The notes under the pieces are model-generated. The model was not told the origin of the DNA and ran no database searches. It saw only the letters and a list, made by a program, of their open reading frames with translations. Below are positions 1 to 9,011 of a DNA stretch of 64,000 bases, in pieces. Positions within the stretch are counted from its first letter, which is position 1, and each line of letters opens with the position of its first letter. Location: NCBI RefSeq assembly GCF_004168585.1, contig NZ_PGVH01000013.1, positions 70,761 through 134,760 of the forward strand, given 5' to 3'. This DNA comes from Shewanella sp. OPT22 (GTDB lineage: Bacteria > Pseudomonadota > Gammaproteobacteria > Enterobacterales > Shewanellaceae). Position numbers and translations under genes: made by a program.

Positions 1-1596
1 TTTGTCAGGCAAATTGTATTCTAATGTTTCATTGCGAATCATTCTGCTGAACAGCCCTATGTTAGAATCTTCACACACAGCACCAATCAACATAGTATTT
101 CTATGTGGTAGGTATACATTACAATCTACTTTTTGCCTTACTAAATAATTTAAATAATTTGGGTACTTTCTTTCTTTGTATAAAAAGCAAATGAACTGAT
201 CAGTGAACAACTTTGGAAAAGCGTTCGGAGCATTGGCCACAGCACAATAAACTTCATAAAGAAGCTCGCTATGTTGGCCATTAAATAGTAGTTCGAAGAA
301 TGTTTTATCATTGGCAAGAGCATTTGCCTGATTAAGAATTAACCATTTTATAAAGCTTGAGCGTGTACTAGGGTCCCTCTCATTAAAGATACTAAAAAGA
401 CATTTAGAAATAGCCCCATACTTTTTGATAATTCTGGTATGCAGCATATCCTTCTGTAAATCTGTTATAGCATCCAAGCTTTCCCCGTTACCCATCAAGT
501 AATTAATTTTAGAGTAATTTAATTGTTCGACTGCGAGTTCGAATATCATTTTTCCATTGCTGTCTTTCAACTTAAGTAATCCAGTTCTTAAATATGCCTC
601 AAGGAAATCCAACTGTGAGGTTTTCAACAATAACTGCTGAAGACTTTCACTTGGTCTTCCTAAATTTTTTAGAGACTCATTTGGTATAGCTCTGATCGCA
701 AGCTCAAATGCAAAGTTGTCTTTCGAAACCATCAGCTGGTTCAATAACTTTCTGATAAATTGAGCTTTGTGACATCTTTTTAAAATTAAACTTCCTAATT
801 TACGCTCATCTTCATTATTACGATTACCAAGAAGCTCTACTATTAAAGACGGGGTAACGATCTTTTCGAGTTCTGCAATAACGTTAATGCACTGAACATC
901 AGGTAAGTGTTGAATAGCCACAAGTAAGCGCAATAAAGTATCAAAATCCTTTTGTTTAATAGCCTTCTCAAATCGTCCTTTTTCAAGTGCATATGTCGTT
1001 GATAGTTTAGCGCCTACTTTTTCATCCAATACTTCTCTTGCTGCAACTTTATATCCGTTTGAGTAGAGGTAATCTAAAGCAGTATATCCTTTGTTATCAG
1101 GTCGACTCAGTGGAGCATCCTTTTTTGCTAAGTGAGTAACCCAATAAGCCATATATTTAGTATCTTCTAGTAAATGTTCAGCGGAGACATGAGCCACACT
1201 TTGCCCTTTTCGATTTAGGCATGACATGGCAGGCTCAAGGGAGGTGTCAAATTTTATAAAAGTATTTTGATCTTTCGTTTTTGCAGTGTTTTCTACTTTT
1301 TTGAAAGCAGTTTCAATATAATTAAGTGCAGCTGTAACGTCTTCTAGAGTCTTGCTTTCGAAGTTTGGTAGCAAATGTTTACTCTTTAATAAATATCCTT
1401 CTGATGGCTTTTCATGAAATTGTTTAAATTGCCAACTTCCATCACATAGAGTCACTTGAAAATATACTGGCTTCTTGTTCGAATCAAACGCCCCTAAGAT
1501 TTTTCCCTCATGACGCATTAATTGATAGTAAGAGTACCGGTTCCACTCTAATTGTGGAACTAGGTAACTATCAACTGGAGGGAAGTTAGTGGCCAT
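1..1596 (-). CDS. Ankyrin-repeat-type large protein, N-terminal 532 codons (partial)
   Basis: An uninterrupted reading frame of 532 codons runs from an ATG at 1596 off the left edge of the window; I checked every codon and found no stop. The protein begins MATNFPPVDSYL. Around residues 150-185 it has an ankyrin-like segment (DNKGYTALDYLYSNG), and near the window edge a second weak one (HRNTMLIGAVCEDSN). The rest is a helical, leucine-rich repeat-like array without a motif I recognise. There is no signal peptide or membrane segment, so it is probably cytosolic, or exported by a signal-independent route. No clear Shine-Dalgarno precedes the ATG. Function is unknown; a protein-binding scaffold or secreted effector is only inference from the ankyrin-like repeats. 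The C-terminus is not in this window. Confidence 0.7.
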   Translation of the reverse strand, partial: MATNFPPVDSYLVPQLEWNRYSYYQLMRHEGKILGAFDSNKKPVYFQVTLCDGSWQFKQFHEKPSEGYLLKSKHLLPNFESKTLEDVTAALNYIETAFKKVENTAKTKDQNTFIKFDTSLEPAMSCLNRKGQSVAHVSAEHLLEDTKYMAYWVTHLAKKDAPLSRPDNKGYTALDYLYSNGYKVAAREVLDEKVGAKLSTTYALEKGRFEKAIKQKDFDTLLRLLVAIQHLPDVQCINVIAELEKIVTPSLIVELLGNRNNEDERKLGSLILKRCHKAQFIRKLLNQLMVSKDNFAFELAIRAIPNESLKNLGRPSESLQQLLLKTSQLDFLEAYLRTGLLKLKDSNGKMIFELAVEQLNYSKINYLMGNGESLDAITDLQKDMLHTRIIKKYGAISKCLFSIFNERDPSTRSSFIKWLILNQANALANDKTFFELLFNGQHSELLYEVYCAVANAPNAFPKLFTDQFICFLYKERKYPNYLNYLVRQKVDCNVYLPHRNTMLIGAVCEDSNIGLFSRMIRNETLEYNLPDK

Positions 1597-2060
1597 AGCA
1601 AGGTTCTATGATATGACTAAAAAATCAATTATAGCGCCTATAAAATAGTAATTTACTTTTTTGAACAGAAGTTAATTTACTCTTAACTTTATATTTTGGA
1701 AGATAAATTCGTGCTTCCATCCTGAGAGTATAGAAGCGCTTTTAATTAGGGGGAGATTGATCTATTTTTATCACCTTTACAGCGATAAATTGATTACTTT
1801 ATGCAAGGCAGAGCTGGTGTAGTTTGGTTATTACCGACATACAAAATTTTCGTTACTTCGTTTCCAAATAAGTAACCAATAACGCAGCACTTTTTATTTT
1901 GAAAGAGCGACCAATTTACGCTTTTTCTTTGTTCGATGCTTTTAAACGTCTACAGCTCTGTATTGTGACCCGCTCACTGAAGCAACTAAGCTTTACTGTT
2001 AACGCCTTGAAAAATAAACGCTCGAACAACAGAAGCTTCAATCATAAACGATCAAAAACC
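1597..2060. other. Gene-free intergenic stretch
   Basis: About 460 bases between the ankyrin gene start and the repeat structure behind galK. I find no supported gene. A 61-codon frame at 1899-2084 on the plus strand has no ribosome site and a basic, low-complexity product, and I do not call it. The ankyrin gene promoter must lie in the AT-rich part just above 1600. The part from about 1800 on has the look of a degenerate intergenic repeat, but that is an impression from memory and not a match. Confidence 0.5.
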
Positions 2061-2143
2061 TTAGGGGCTGTTGAACATTGCTGAAAATATCAACAAATAT
2101 CAACAAATATCAACAAATATCAACAAATATCAACAACCCCTAA
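2051..2143 (-). terminator. Long-loop hairpin behind galK, possible terminator
   Basis: The arm TTAGGGGCTGTTGA at 2061-2074 is the reverse complement, with one mismatch, of TCAACAACCCCTAA at 2130-2143. Read on the minus strand, which is the direction of galT-galK, the second arm is followed by GGTTTTTGAT. That is a stem plus a T-tract about 15 bases after the galK stop codon. The loop is unusually long (55 bases) and consists mostly of the 10-bp repeats. It could instead be a remnant of a repeat element. Confidence 0.5.
2086..2136. repeat. 10-bp tandem repeat, about five copies
   Basis: The unit CAACAAATAT is repeated exactly in register at 2091, 2101, 2111 and 2121, with a half unit before and CAACAA after. 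The period of ten bases is close to one helical turn. The array lies entirely inside the loop of the inverted repeat at 2061-2143 behind galK. Confidence 0.95.
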
Positions 2144-2156
2144 CAGTTTTAATTAA

Positions 2157-3302
2157 TTAAAACTGTTTTCTAAATGCTCCAGAAGTAAGCCTACAGCTGT
2201 AAAATGAAGCAGATAATTTGTACTCATCTTGATATGCCTTAGTTACATCTTTAATCAATTCATCAGCACGTTGTTCCGGTACAATTGCGACCACACAACC
2301 ACCAAAACCACCGCCAGTCATACGAGCACCACCCTCACTTCCAAGCTTCTCGTTCAGAATGTCAGCTAAGAAATCCATTTCAGGTGTTGTTACTTCAAAG
2401 TCATCTTTCAATGATTGATGAGATTCAGCCATTAATTTACTTAAGCGAGTAACATCACTTTTAAGTAAACATTTTAATGCTTCCTGAGTCCTATTATTTT
2501 CCGTTATCACATGCCGGGCACGACGATATAAAGTCGAGTCTAGGGCAATTTTTTGCTCTTCAAGCTCAGTAAATGATACATCTCGCAACGCTTTACGCTT
2601 AAAGTGTTTTGCTACACTCTCACACTGTTCACGCCTTAAGTTATATTCACTATCAACAAGTCCACGCTTGACGTTAGAATTCACGATTAAAACGGCCATT
2701 CCCGTTGGCAATGGCGCATCTTTAAAGGTCAGTGAACGACAGTCTAATAGCATGGCATGGTTTTCTTTTCCCATTGCTGATATCAGTTGGTCCATAATGC
2801 CGCAACTACAGCCAACAAAATTATTTTCAGCAGTTTGGCCTATTAGTGCCGCCTTAACACCATCCATAGGTAACTGATAAAGTTCAGTGAATGCTTTAAT
2901 GACTGCAATCTCAAAACTCGCTGATGAGCTCAGGCCTGCACCTTGCGGTACATTTCCCGTAACCATTACCTCTGCGCCATTAATTTGCGGAAACTCTAAA
3001 AGTAACATTTTCAAAACGCCACGAACGTAGTTACTCCAACTATGCTCAGTATCAAACTCAATATTACTAAGAGGGAATGTAACTTGTTCTTGGTTAATGT
3101 CATAGGCAACAACTTTTACTACGTTGTCTTCTCGTTTACTTGCAGCGATGTCTGTACCAAAATTAATCGCAGCAGGTAAAACAAAACCATCATTATAGTC
3201 AGTATGATCGCCAATCAAATTTACACGCCCTGGCGCATGACAAACAACGCTTGCAGAATGTTTAAAATGAGCTTCAAATAAGCCTTGAACTTTGTTATTC
3301 AT
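2157..3302 (-). CDS. galK: Galactokinase
   Basis: Phosphorylates alpha-D-galactose to galactose 1-phosphate with ATP, the first step of the Leloir pathway in the cytosol. The 381-residue length fits the family. All GHMP kinase motifs are visible: the galactokinase signature PGRVNLIGDHTDY (about residues 24-36), the phosphate-binding loop PQGAGLSSSAS (119-129), the catalytic aspartate region CGIMDQLIS (near 170), and the C-terminal MTGGGFGG motif. The ATG lies two bases after the galT stop codon, so the two genes are one translationally close operon. No galE, galM or sugar transporter is present next to it. Confidence 0.97.
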   Translation of the reverse strand: MNNKVQGLFEAHFKHSASVVCHAPGRVNLIGDHTDYNDGFVLPAAINFGTDIAASKREDNVVKVVAYDINQEQVTFPLSNIEFDTEHSWSNYVRGVLKMLLLEFPQINGAEVMVTGNVPQGAGLSSSASFEIAVIKAFTELYQLPMDGVKAALIGQTAENNFVGCSCGIMDQLISAMGKENHAMLLDCRSLTFKDAPLPTGMAVLIVNSNVKRGLVDSEYNLRREQCESVAKHFKRKALRDVSFTELEEQKIALDSTLYRRARHVITENNRTQEALKCLLKSDVTRLSKLMAESHQSLKDDFEVTTPEMDFLADILNEKLGSEGGARMTGGGFGGCVVAIVPEQRADELIKDVTKAYQDEYKLSASFYSCRLTSGAFRKQF

Positions 3303-3304
3303 TT

Positions 3305-4357
3305 TTATTGTTCCGTATAATGTTTATCACTGCATGATCTAAGCCTTGCTGCAGCTTGCTCTGCCGTTAAATCTCTCTGAGATTCCGCCATCATTTCGTA
3401 TCCGACCATAAATTTACGTACAGTGGCACTTCTCAAAAGCGGTGGGAAAAAACTCGCATGCAATGTCCATTCTGGGTGCTCTTCATTATCAAAGGGAGCA
3501 CCATGCCAACCCATTGAATATGGGAAAGAGCAATTAAACAGGTTGTCATATCGAATTGTGATTTGTTGAATGATATCTGCTAATGCTTGTTTGGCTTCAC
3601 CAGTAATGTCTGTCATTCGGTTAACGGGAAACTTAGGTAAAACCAAGGTTTCAAACGGCCATTGAGCCCAATATGGGACAACCACGAGCCAATGGCTATT
3701 TTCAACTACAACACGCTCTTTATTTTCAATTTCCCTCTGAACGTAATCATTAAGCAAATTAGAGCTATGCTGTTCAAAATAAGCTTTTTGAGCATTGTTT
3801 TTTTTAGTCACTAATGTTGGTAAATGGTTTTGAGCCCATACTTGACCATGTGGATGGGGGTTGGAACACCCCATCATCGAACCTTTATTCTCAAACACCT
3901 GAACCCATAAATACTTTTCGCCAAGTTCGGCATATTGTTGCTGCCAAGTAGTTACGACTTCAACAATCGCAGGCACACTCATTTGCGGCAACGTTTTACT
4001 GTGATCCGGTGAAAAACAAATGACTCTACTTTCGCCTTGTTCAACTTCCATTTTAAATAAAGGGTCATCTTGACTATAACTTGGTGAATCTGTTTTTAAA
4101 GCTGCAAAATCATTCGTAAAAACGAAGGTAGATTTATAGTTTTCGTTTATCTCACCGTTAATACGAGTATTACCTGCACACAAAAAACATTCAGAGTCAT
4201 AAGCAGATCGAACCTCAGTATCTGGAGTTTCAACTTGCCCTTGCCAAGGACGTTTAGCACGATGGGGAGAAACTAAAACCCACTCACCTAATAAAGGGTT
4301 ATAGCGACGATGTGGATGCTCTGTAGGGTCAAAAACGTTTGTCATTTCAATATCCAT
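3305..4357 (-). CDS. galT: Galactose-1-phosphate uridylyltransferase
   Basis: Transfers UMP from UDP-glucose to galactose 1-phosphate in the Leloir pathway. This 350-residue HIT-superfamily protein has the active-site motif [10 protein letters not shown] with the nucleophilic histidine at about 170. It has a CFLC zinc-type pair at 57-60 and the typical N-terminal HPHRRYNPL...SPHRAKRPW region. The frame opens at 4357, but the family alignment (E. coli begins [17 protein letters not shown]) and a GGA 7 bases upstream suggest the ATG at 4345 ([11 protein letters not shown]) may be used. It is the first gene of galT-galK and its promoter region carries the LacI-type operator at 4379-4392. Confidence 0.97.
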   Translation of the reverse strand: MDIEMTNVFDPTEHPHRRYNPLLGEWVLVSPHRAKRPWQGQVETPDTEVRSAYDSECFLCAGNTRINGEINENYKSTFVFTNDFAALKTDSPSYSQDDPLFKMEVEQGESRVICFSPDHSKTLPQMSVPAIVEVVTTWQQQYAELGEKYLWVQVFENKGSMMGCSNPHPHGQVWAQNHLPTLVTKKNNAQKAYFEQHSSNLLNDYVQREIENKERVVVENSHWLVVVPYWAQWPFETLVLPKFPVNRMTDITGEAKQALADIIQQITIRYDNLFNCSFPYSMGWHGAPFDNEEHPEWTLHASFFPPLLRSATVRKFMVGYEMMAESQRDLTAEQAAARLRSCSDKHYTEQ

Positions 4358-4378
4358 GAATCATTCTACTTAAATTAG

Positions 4379-4392
4379 TGTAAACGCTTACA
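4379..4392. promoter_or_regulatory. LacI/GalR-family operator
   Basis: TGTAAACGCTTACA is a near-perfect palindrome with the central CG typical of LacI-family operators. It sits 22 bases upstream of the first galT ATG and about 80 bases upstream of the divergent LacI-type gene, placed to control galT-galK and possibly the regulator itself. Binding by the neighbouring regulator is inference from position. Confidence 0.8.
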
Positions 4393-4474
4393 TCAAGTAA
4401 AATCAAGGAGTTTAGCTTGCAATTCGCACTCTAAAAATGAATACTGAAGGGAAGATAAAGAAAATAATGGTTAT

Positions 4475-5467
4475 ATGACTACTGTTAAAGACGTTGCAAA
4501 ATTAGCTGGAGTTTCCACTGCTACTGTATCAAGAGTGGTCAATAATTCTGGCTTGGTCAATAAAGAAACTCAGAGTAAAGTTCAGTCTGCAATGCAGCAA
4601 CTTAACTATCGTCCCAATACTGTAGCTAGAGCACTTGCATCTAAAAAGTGTACGACTCTAGGGCTGGTAGTGCCTGATGTCAGTGACCCTTTTTTTGGAC
4701 AACTCGCCTCCTCTGTTGAACAGATTACTCGCCTCACTAATATGCAACTACTCCTAAGTATTGGAGGCCAAGATGAGCGTTCGGAGCAACAAGCTATTGA
4801 GTCTCTAGTTGCACAAAATTGCGACACTATGGTTGTTCATTCTAAAAAAATGAGTGATAACGCCCTCTCTGTTTACCTAAATGACTTACCAGGACTTGTC
4901 CTCATTAATCGATTCATAGCTGAATACCAATCACGCTGTATTTGGTTAAACAATGAATATGGTGGGCAATTAGCCGCCGAATATTTGGTAAGCAAAGGTC
5001 ATAAACAGATAGCGCTAATCAATAGCTGTTTAGAAATTGACGATCCTCTTTTGAGAAAAAAAGGCTTTGAAAATGCCTTATTATCAGAAAACTTGTATTT
5101 TGAAGCTGCACCAACATTCGATGGTGGAGAAGAAGCAACACTCAAACTTATTGAACACTTGGATAAAATTACAGCTATATTTGCTTACAACGATGCAATG
5201 GCAATGGGAATAATTTCTAAGTTGTCTGAAAAAGGAATTCGCGTACCTAAAGATATTTCTATTATCGGTTTTGATGATGCGTTATTTGCTCGAGTCTGCC
5301 AACCAAAGCTTACTACTCTGAGATATCCGATTGATCAAATGGCAAAACATGCTGCTTTATTATCACTTTCTCTAAGTGGAGCGAATACGGAGTTTAGCAA
5401 TTTACCCTCAGAATATTGCTATCAACCATATTTAATTGAAAGAAATTCTGTCTCTCTGAATGAATAA
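4475..5467 (+). CDS. LacI/GalR-family transcriptional regulator
   Basis: The protein has 330 residues. The N-terminal helix-turn-helix is canonical (VKDVAKLAGVSTATVSRVVN, residues 4-23), followed by the hinge helix region with RPNTVARALASKK. The rest is a periplasmic-binding-protein-like effector domain with LGLVVPDVSDPFFG, AAEYLVSKGHKQIALI and IIGFDDALFARVCQPKLTTLRYP. It is divergent from galT-galK with the operator at 4379 between them, so it is most likely the repressor of galactose use, with galactose or a derivative as inducer. That role is inferred from context. Confidence 0.92.
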   Translation: MTTVKDVAKLAGVSTATVSRVVNNSGLVNKETQSKVQSAMQQLNYRPNTVARALASKKCTTLGLVVPDVSDPFFGQLASSVEQITRLTNMQLLLSIGGQDERSEQQAIESLVAQNCDTMVVHSKKMSDNALSVYLNDLPGLVLINRFIAEYQSRCIWLNNEYGGQLAAEYLVSKGHKQIALINSCLEIDDPLLRKKGFENALLSENLYFEAAPTFDGGEEATLKLIEHLDKITAIFAYNDAMAMGIISKLSEKGIRVPKDISIIGFDDALFARVCQPKLTTLRYPIDQMAKHAALLSLSLSGANTEFSNLPSEYCYQPYLIERNSVSLNE

Positions 5468-5502
5468 AAAAGCGATGTTTCATTCAATAACATCGCTTTA
5501 CT
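5464..5502. terminator. Bidirectional rho-independent terminator
   Basis: An 11-bp perfect stem, AAAGCGATGTT at 5469-5479 paired with AACATCGCTTT at 5489-5499. On the minus strand it runs straight into six Ts, so it ends the fab operon transcript. On the plus strand it lies just behind the LacI-type gene. Confidence 0.88.
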
Positions 5503-5521
5503 GTCTTAAATATTTATAATA

Positions 5522-6760
5522 TTAGGCTTTTTTAAACAGTAACGAACCGTTAGTACCACCAAAGCCAAATGAGTTACAAAGTGCAAAGTCGAGTTTTGCC
5601 TCTCTAGCTTTATGCGGAACAAAGTCTAAATCACAGCCTTCATCAGGATTATCTAGGTTTAGTGTCGGCGGTACAATTTGATCTTTTAGAGCCAAAATAG
5701 TAAAAATCGCTTCAACAGCACCTGCTGCACCAAGTAAATGCCCTGTCATCGACTTGGTCGAACTTACCATCAGATTATAAGCATGATCACCAAATACAGA
5801 TTTTACTGCTGCTGCTTCTGCTTTATCACCAGCAGGAGTCGAAGTACCATGTGCATTAATATAGCCAATTTGATCTTTTGGTAATTGTGCATCATTGATG
5901 GCATTTTCCATTGCTGCTGCTGCACCTTCACCATCAGCTGGAGGTGAAGTCATGTGGAAAGCATCACCGCTCATACCAAAACCAACTAACTCAGCGTAAA
6001 TCTTAGCGCCACGAGCTTTAGCATGCTCAAACTCTTCCATGATGATAACACCAGCACCATCACCAATTACAAAGCCATCACGGTCTTTATCCCATGGGCG
6101 GCTCGCTTTAGTTGGGTCATCGTTGCGTGTAGACAGTGCTTTTGCCGCTGCAAATCCACCAACGCCCATCGAAGATGTTACATCTTCAGCACCACCTGCA
6201 ACCATGACATCTGCATCGCCATAAGCAATAGTACGTGCAGCAAAACCAATATTGTGAACGCCTGTCGTACAAGCTGTTGTAACAGCAAAGTTAGGACCTT
6301 TCATACCGTATTTAATGGATACGTGACCTGCAATCATATTGATAATGGTACTCGGTACGAAAAATGGCGAGATCTTGCGAGCTCCACCTTTCAGCATAGC
6401 TGAATGATTTTGCTCAATCAGTGGTAAGCCTCCCATGCCAGCACCGATAGCAGTACCAACACGACCAGGGTTTTCTTTTTCCATATCTAATCCTGAATCT
6501 TCAAAGGCTTGAATGCTTGCAGCCATGCCGTATTGGATAAACTTATCCATTTTACGAGCATCTTTCTTAGATAGGTATGTTTCAATATCGAAGTCTTTTA
6601 CACTTCCACTAAAACGAGTCGTCAAACCGCTTGCGTCAAAAGAAGTAATCGGTGCAATACCACTTTCTCCTGATAGCAAAGCTTTCCAAGTGCTATCAAC
6701 GGTATTACCAACTGGAGTTACAAGTCCTAAACCTGTAATTACAACACGACGTTTAGTCAC
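5522..6760 (-). CDS. fabF: Beta-ketoacyl-ACP synthase II
   Basis: Condenses acyl-ACP with malonyl-ACP in fatty acid elongation. The 412-residue thiolase-fold enzyme has the catalytic triad in its usual contexts: Cys in [12 protein letters not shown], His in [11 protein letters not shown] and His in [13 protein letters not shown] place the start at the GTG at 6760 ([12 protein letters not shown]), with GAGGA nine bases upstream. A longer in-frame ATG at 6865 exists, but its extra codons run through the terminator hairpin at 6855-6878 and have no family counterpart. It is the last gene of the fab operon. Confidence 0.97.
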   Translation of the reverse strand: MTKRRVVITGLGLVTPVGNTVDSTWKALLSGESGIAPITSFDASGLTTRFSGSVKDFDIETYLSKKDARKMDKFIQYGMAASIQAFEDSGLDMEKENPGRVGTAIGAGMGGLPLIEQNHSAMLKGGARKISPFFVPSTIINMIAGHVSIKYGMKGPNFAVTTACTTGVHNIGFAARTIAYGDADVMVAGGAEDVTSSMGVGGFAAAKALSTRNDDPTKASRPWDKDRDGFVIGDGAGVIIMEEFEHAKARGAKIYAELVGFGMSGDAFHMTSPPADGEGAAAAMENAINDAQLPKDQIGYINAHGTSTPAGDKAEAAAVKSVFGDHAYNLMVSSTKSMTGHLLGAAGAVEAIFTILALKDQIVPPTLNLDNPDEGCDLDFVPHKAREAKLDFALCNSFGFGGTNGSLLFKKA

Positions 6761-6850
6761 AATATTTTCCTCTAAACATTGGCGACCGAAAAGCAAAAGA
6801 ATGGAAGAATAAAACTGGTAAAACCAGAAAGGTTTTCGGAGGCCTAAAAC

Positions 6851-6880
6851 AAAAACAGGCGGCATAAATGCCGCCTGTCT
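6851..6880 (-). terminator. Terminator/attenuator between acpP and fabF
   Basis: A perfect 11-bp stem, ACAGGCGGCAT at 6855-6865 with ATGCCGCCTGT at 6868-6878. On the minus strand it is followed by TTTTTGTTTT. It lies 17 bases after the acpP stop. A partial terminator here would let acpP be made in excess over fabF, as ACP needs. Confidence 0.9.
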
Positions 6881-6894
6881 TCTAGAATTCAGTA

Positions 6895-7128
6895 TTACTG
6901 ATTCGCAGAAACGTAATCGATCGCTGCTTGAACAGTTGTGATCTTTTCAGCTTCTTCATCAGGGATCTCGGTATCAAACTCTTCTTCTAGAGCCATAACC
7001 AACTCAACTGTGTCTAGAGAATCTGCACCTAAGTCATCAACGAAAGATGCTGCTGGCTTTACGTCTTCTTCTTTAACGCCTAGTTGCTCAATGATGATTT
7101 TCTTTACACGTTCTTCGATGTTGCTCAT
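6895..7128 (-). CDS. acpP: Acyl carrier protein
   Basis: Carries growing acyl chains on a phosphopantetheine arm during fatty acid synthesis. The protein has 77 acidic residues with the invariant [18 protein letters not shown] segment; Ser37 is the phosphopantetheine attachment site. It lies between fabG and fabF in the classical order, with a 163-base gap upstream that contains a hairpin and a strong terminator-like hairpin downstream. This is consistent with separate, high expression. Confidence 0.99.
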   Translation of the reverse strand: MSNIEERVKKIIIEQLGVKEEDVKPAASFVDDLGADSLDTVELVMALEEEFDTEIPDEEAEKITTVQAAIDYVSANQ

Positions 7129-7211
7129 TAGTTTTCTTTCCTATTCAAATTACGCACTTGCGTAAGATTGGGAGTAGTTTATTCGATTCAGCTAACATTG
7201 CAACCCCCGAT

Positions 7212-7230
7212 TTCGTGGTCTAACCACGAA
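7212..7230 (-). other. Hairpin in the acpP leader
   Basis: TTCGTGGT at 7212-7219 pairs perfectly with ACCACGAA at 7223-7230, leaving a three-base loop. No T-tract follows on either strand, so it is not an ordinary terminator. It lies in the 163-base gap between fabG and acpP and could be a processing or stability element of the acpP transcript. Confidence 0.5.
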
Positions 7231-7291
7231 CTCGAAGAAAATGCGTAACTTATCGCCACTCAATAAATCAAAGTTCCCTGTTGAAACTCGG

Positions 7292-8038
7292 TTAAACCAT
7301 ATACATGCCGCCGTTTACATGCAAGGTTTCCCCTGTGATGTAAGCAGCTGAGTCTGAAGCTAAAAACAATACAGCGTTGGCAATTTCTTGCGCTTGTCCT
7401 AGACGCTCCATTGGAACTTGAGACATAATCGCTTTTTGTTGTTCTTCCGTCAACTCATCAGTCATATCCGTTTGGATAAACCCTGGAGCGATCGCATTAA
7501 CTGTGATCTGTCTTGAGCCAACTTCTTTAGCAAGAGATTTCGTAAAACCTATCAAACCTGCTTTTGCTGCGCAATAGTTAGATTGTCCAGGATTACCCAT
7601 TGTACCCACAACCGAACCAATATTAATGATACGTCCAGCACGTTTTTTCATCATTGCACGTAAAACGGGCTTAGAAAGACGGAATAAAGAATTCAAGTTA
7701 GTGTCGATAATATCGCCCCACTCATCATCTTTCATACGCATCAGTAAGTTATCACGAGTGATACCAGCATTATTTACAAGGATATCTATGTCGCCCGTTT
7801 TTTCTTTGATCTGGGAGAACATATTTGCAACAGATTCTGAATCAGTCACATTTAACACTAGGCCGAATCCTGCGTCACCTAAGTAATCTTGGATTGCTGC
7901 TGCACCACGTTCGCTAGTAGCTGTACCGATAACTTTGGCACCCGCTTCAACTAATGTTTCAGCGATTGCACGTCCAATACCACGGCTTGCACCTGTAACT
8001 AATGCAACTTTACCGTCAAGATTGAGAGTAATACTCAT
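7292..8038 (-). CDS. fabG: 3-oxoacyl-ACP reductase
   Basis: NADPH-dependent reduction of 3-oxoacyl-ACP. This short-chain dehydrogenase has the cofactor motif TGASRGIGRAIA near the N-terminus, the NNAG motif, and the catalytic Ser, Tyr and Lys in NIGSVVGTMGNPGQSNYCAAK. I use the ATG at 8038 (MSITLNLDGK), which has AAGGAA eight bases upstream and gives 248 residues, close to the family's 244. A longer in-frame start at 8083 would overlap fabD. The gap to fabD is ten bases. Confidence 0.97.
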   Translation of the reverse strand: MSITLNLDGKVALVTGASRGIGRAIAETLVEAGAKVIGTATSERGAAAIQDYLGDAGFGLVLNVTDSESVANMFSQIKEKTGDIDILVNNAGITRDNLLMRMKDDEWGDIIDTNLNSLFRLSKPVLRAMMKKRAGRIINIGSVVGTMGNPGQSNYCAAKAGLIGFTKSLAKEVGSRQITVNAIAPGFIQTDMTDELTEEQQKAIMSQVPMERLGQAQEIANAVLFLASDSAAYITGETLHVNGGMYMV

Positions 8039-8048
8039 TTGGGATTCC

Positions 8049-8975
8049 TTATTCTGTGAGAGCTGCCATTGAAGCAGAATCATTTACAGCTTTCGCTGTA
8101 ATTGATTTATTAATTCGTTTTGTCAGCCCTGTAAGTACTTTTCCTGGACCAAACTCATATAAGCTTTCAACGCCCATGTCAGCCATCTTAGAAACGGTTT
8201 CACTCCAGCGAACTGGACTATACAGTTGGCGAACTAATGCATCTTTAATTGAAGCAGGGTCTGTTGGTGAAGCAACATCAACGTTATTAATTAGCTCAAT
8301 GCTTGGAGCGCTAAACTTAACGGTTTCAAGTGCTTCAGAAAGCTTATCAGCAGCAGGTTTCATTAACGCACAATGGGAAGGCACACTAACGGGTAATGCA
8401 ACCGTCATCTTTGCGCCCGCTTCTTTACAAGCTACAGCTGCTCTTTCAACGGCGTTCTTCTCACCAGCGATGACAACTTGTCCAGGAGAGTTATAGTTAA
8501 CTGGGCTAACTACATCACCTTGAGCGGACTCCTCGCAAGCTTTTGCGATAGCGTCATCAGCTAAGCCGATCACTGCATACATAGAACCTGTACCCGCTGG
8601 AACGGCTTGTTGCATTAGTTGACCACGTAGTTCAACTAATTTAATCGCTTCAACGAAATCTAGAACTCCAGCACAAACTAATGCTGAATATTCACCTAAG
8701 CTATGACCTGCGACAACTTGCGGAAGTTCCTTACCTGAAGCAGCATAAGCGCGCCAAATCGCAACACTTGCGGCAAGTAATGCAGGTTGAGTGCGATCCG
8801 TTTGGTTCAAGTCTTCTGCCGGGCCGTCTTGTACAAGATTCCAAAGATCATAACCCAATGCTTCGGTTGCTTGAGAAAAGGTTTCAGAAACAACTGGGTA
8901 CTGCTCTGCTAGGTCAGCTAACATGCCAACCGCTTGAGAGCCTTGCCCAGGGAAAACAAATGCCGTTTTAGACAT
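8049..8975 (-). CDS. fabD: Malonyl-CoA:ACP transacylase
   Basis: Moves malonyl groups from CoA to ACP for chain elongation. The protein has 308 residues with the N-terminal FPGQGSQAVGM motif, the nucleophile elbow AGHSLGEYSAL (serine at about 92), and the PVSVPSHCALM segment carrying the catalytic histidine. The ATG at 8975 is preceded by GAGGAAATCGCC. It lies in order between fabH and fabG. Confidence 0.98.
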   Translation of the reverse strand: MSKTAFVFPGQGSQAVGMLADLAEQYPVVSETFSQATEALGYDLWNLVQDGPAEDLNQTDRTQPALLAASVAIWRAYAASGKELPQVVAGHSLGEYSALVCAGVLDFVEAIKLVELRGQLMQQAVPAGTGSMYAVIGLADDAIAKACEESAQGDVVSPVNYNSPGQVVIAGEKNAVERAAVACKEAGAKMTVALPVSVPSHCALMKPAADKLSEALETVKFSAPSIELINNVDVASPTDPASIKDALVRQLYSPVRWSETVSKMADMGVESLYEFGPGKVLTGLTKRINKSITAKAVNDSASMAALTE

Positions 8976-9011
8976 GGCGATTTCCTCTAATTATTTTTAT
9001 AAGATGCTAAA

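Noticed and set aside
1899..2084. 61-codon plus-strand frame between the ankyrin gene and galK
   Set aside because: No ribosome site, a biased basic product without family features, and it ends in the repeat structure.
6761..6865. Longer N-terminus for fabF
   Set aside because: The extension crosses the acpP terminator hairpin; the GTG at 6760 has a proper ribosome site and the family N-terminus.
8056..8496. 146-codon plus-strand frame opposite fabD
   Set aside because: It is antisense to an essential, clearly coding gene, without ribosome site or recognisable product.
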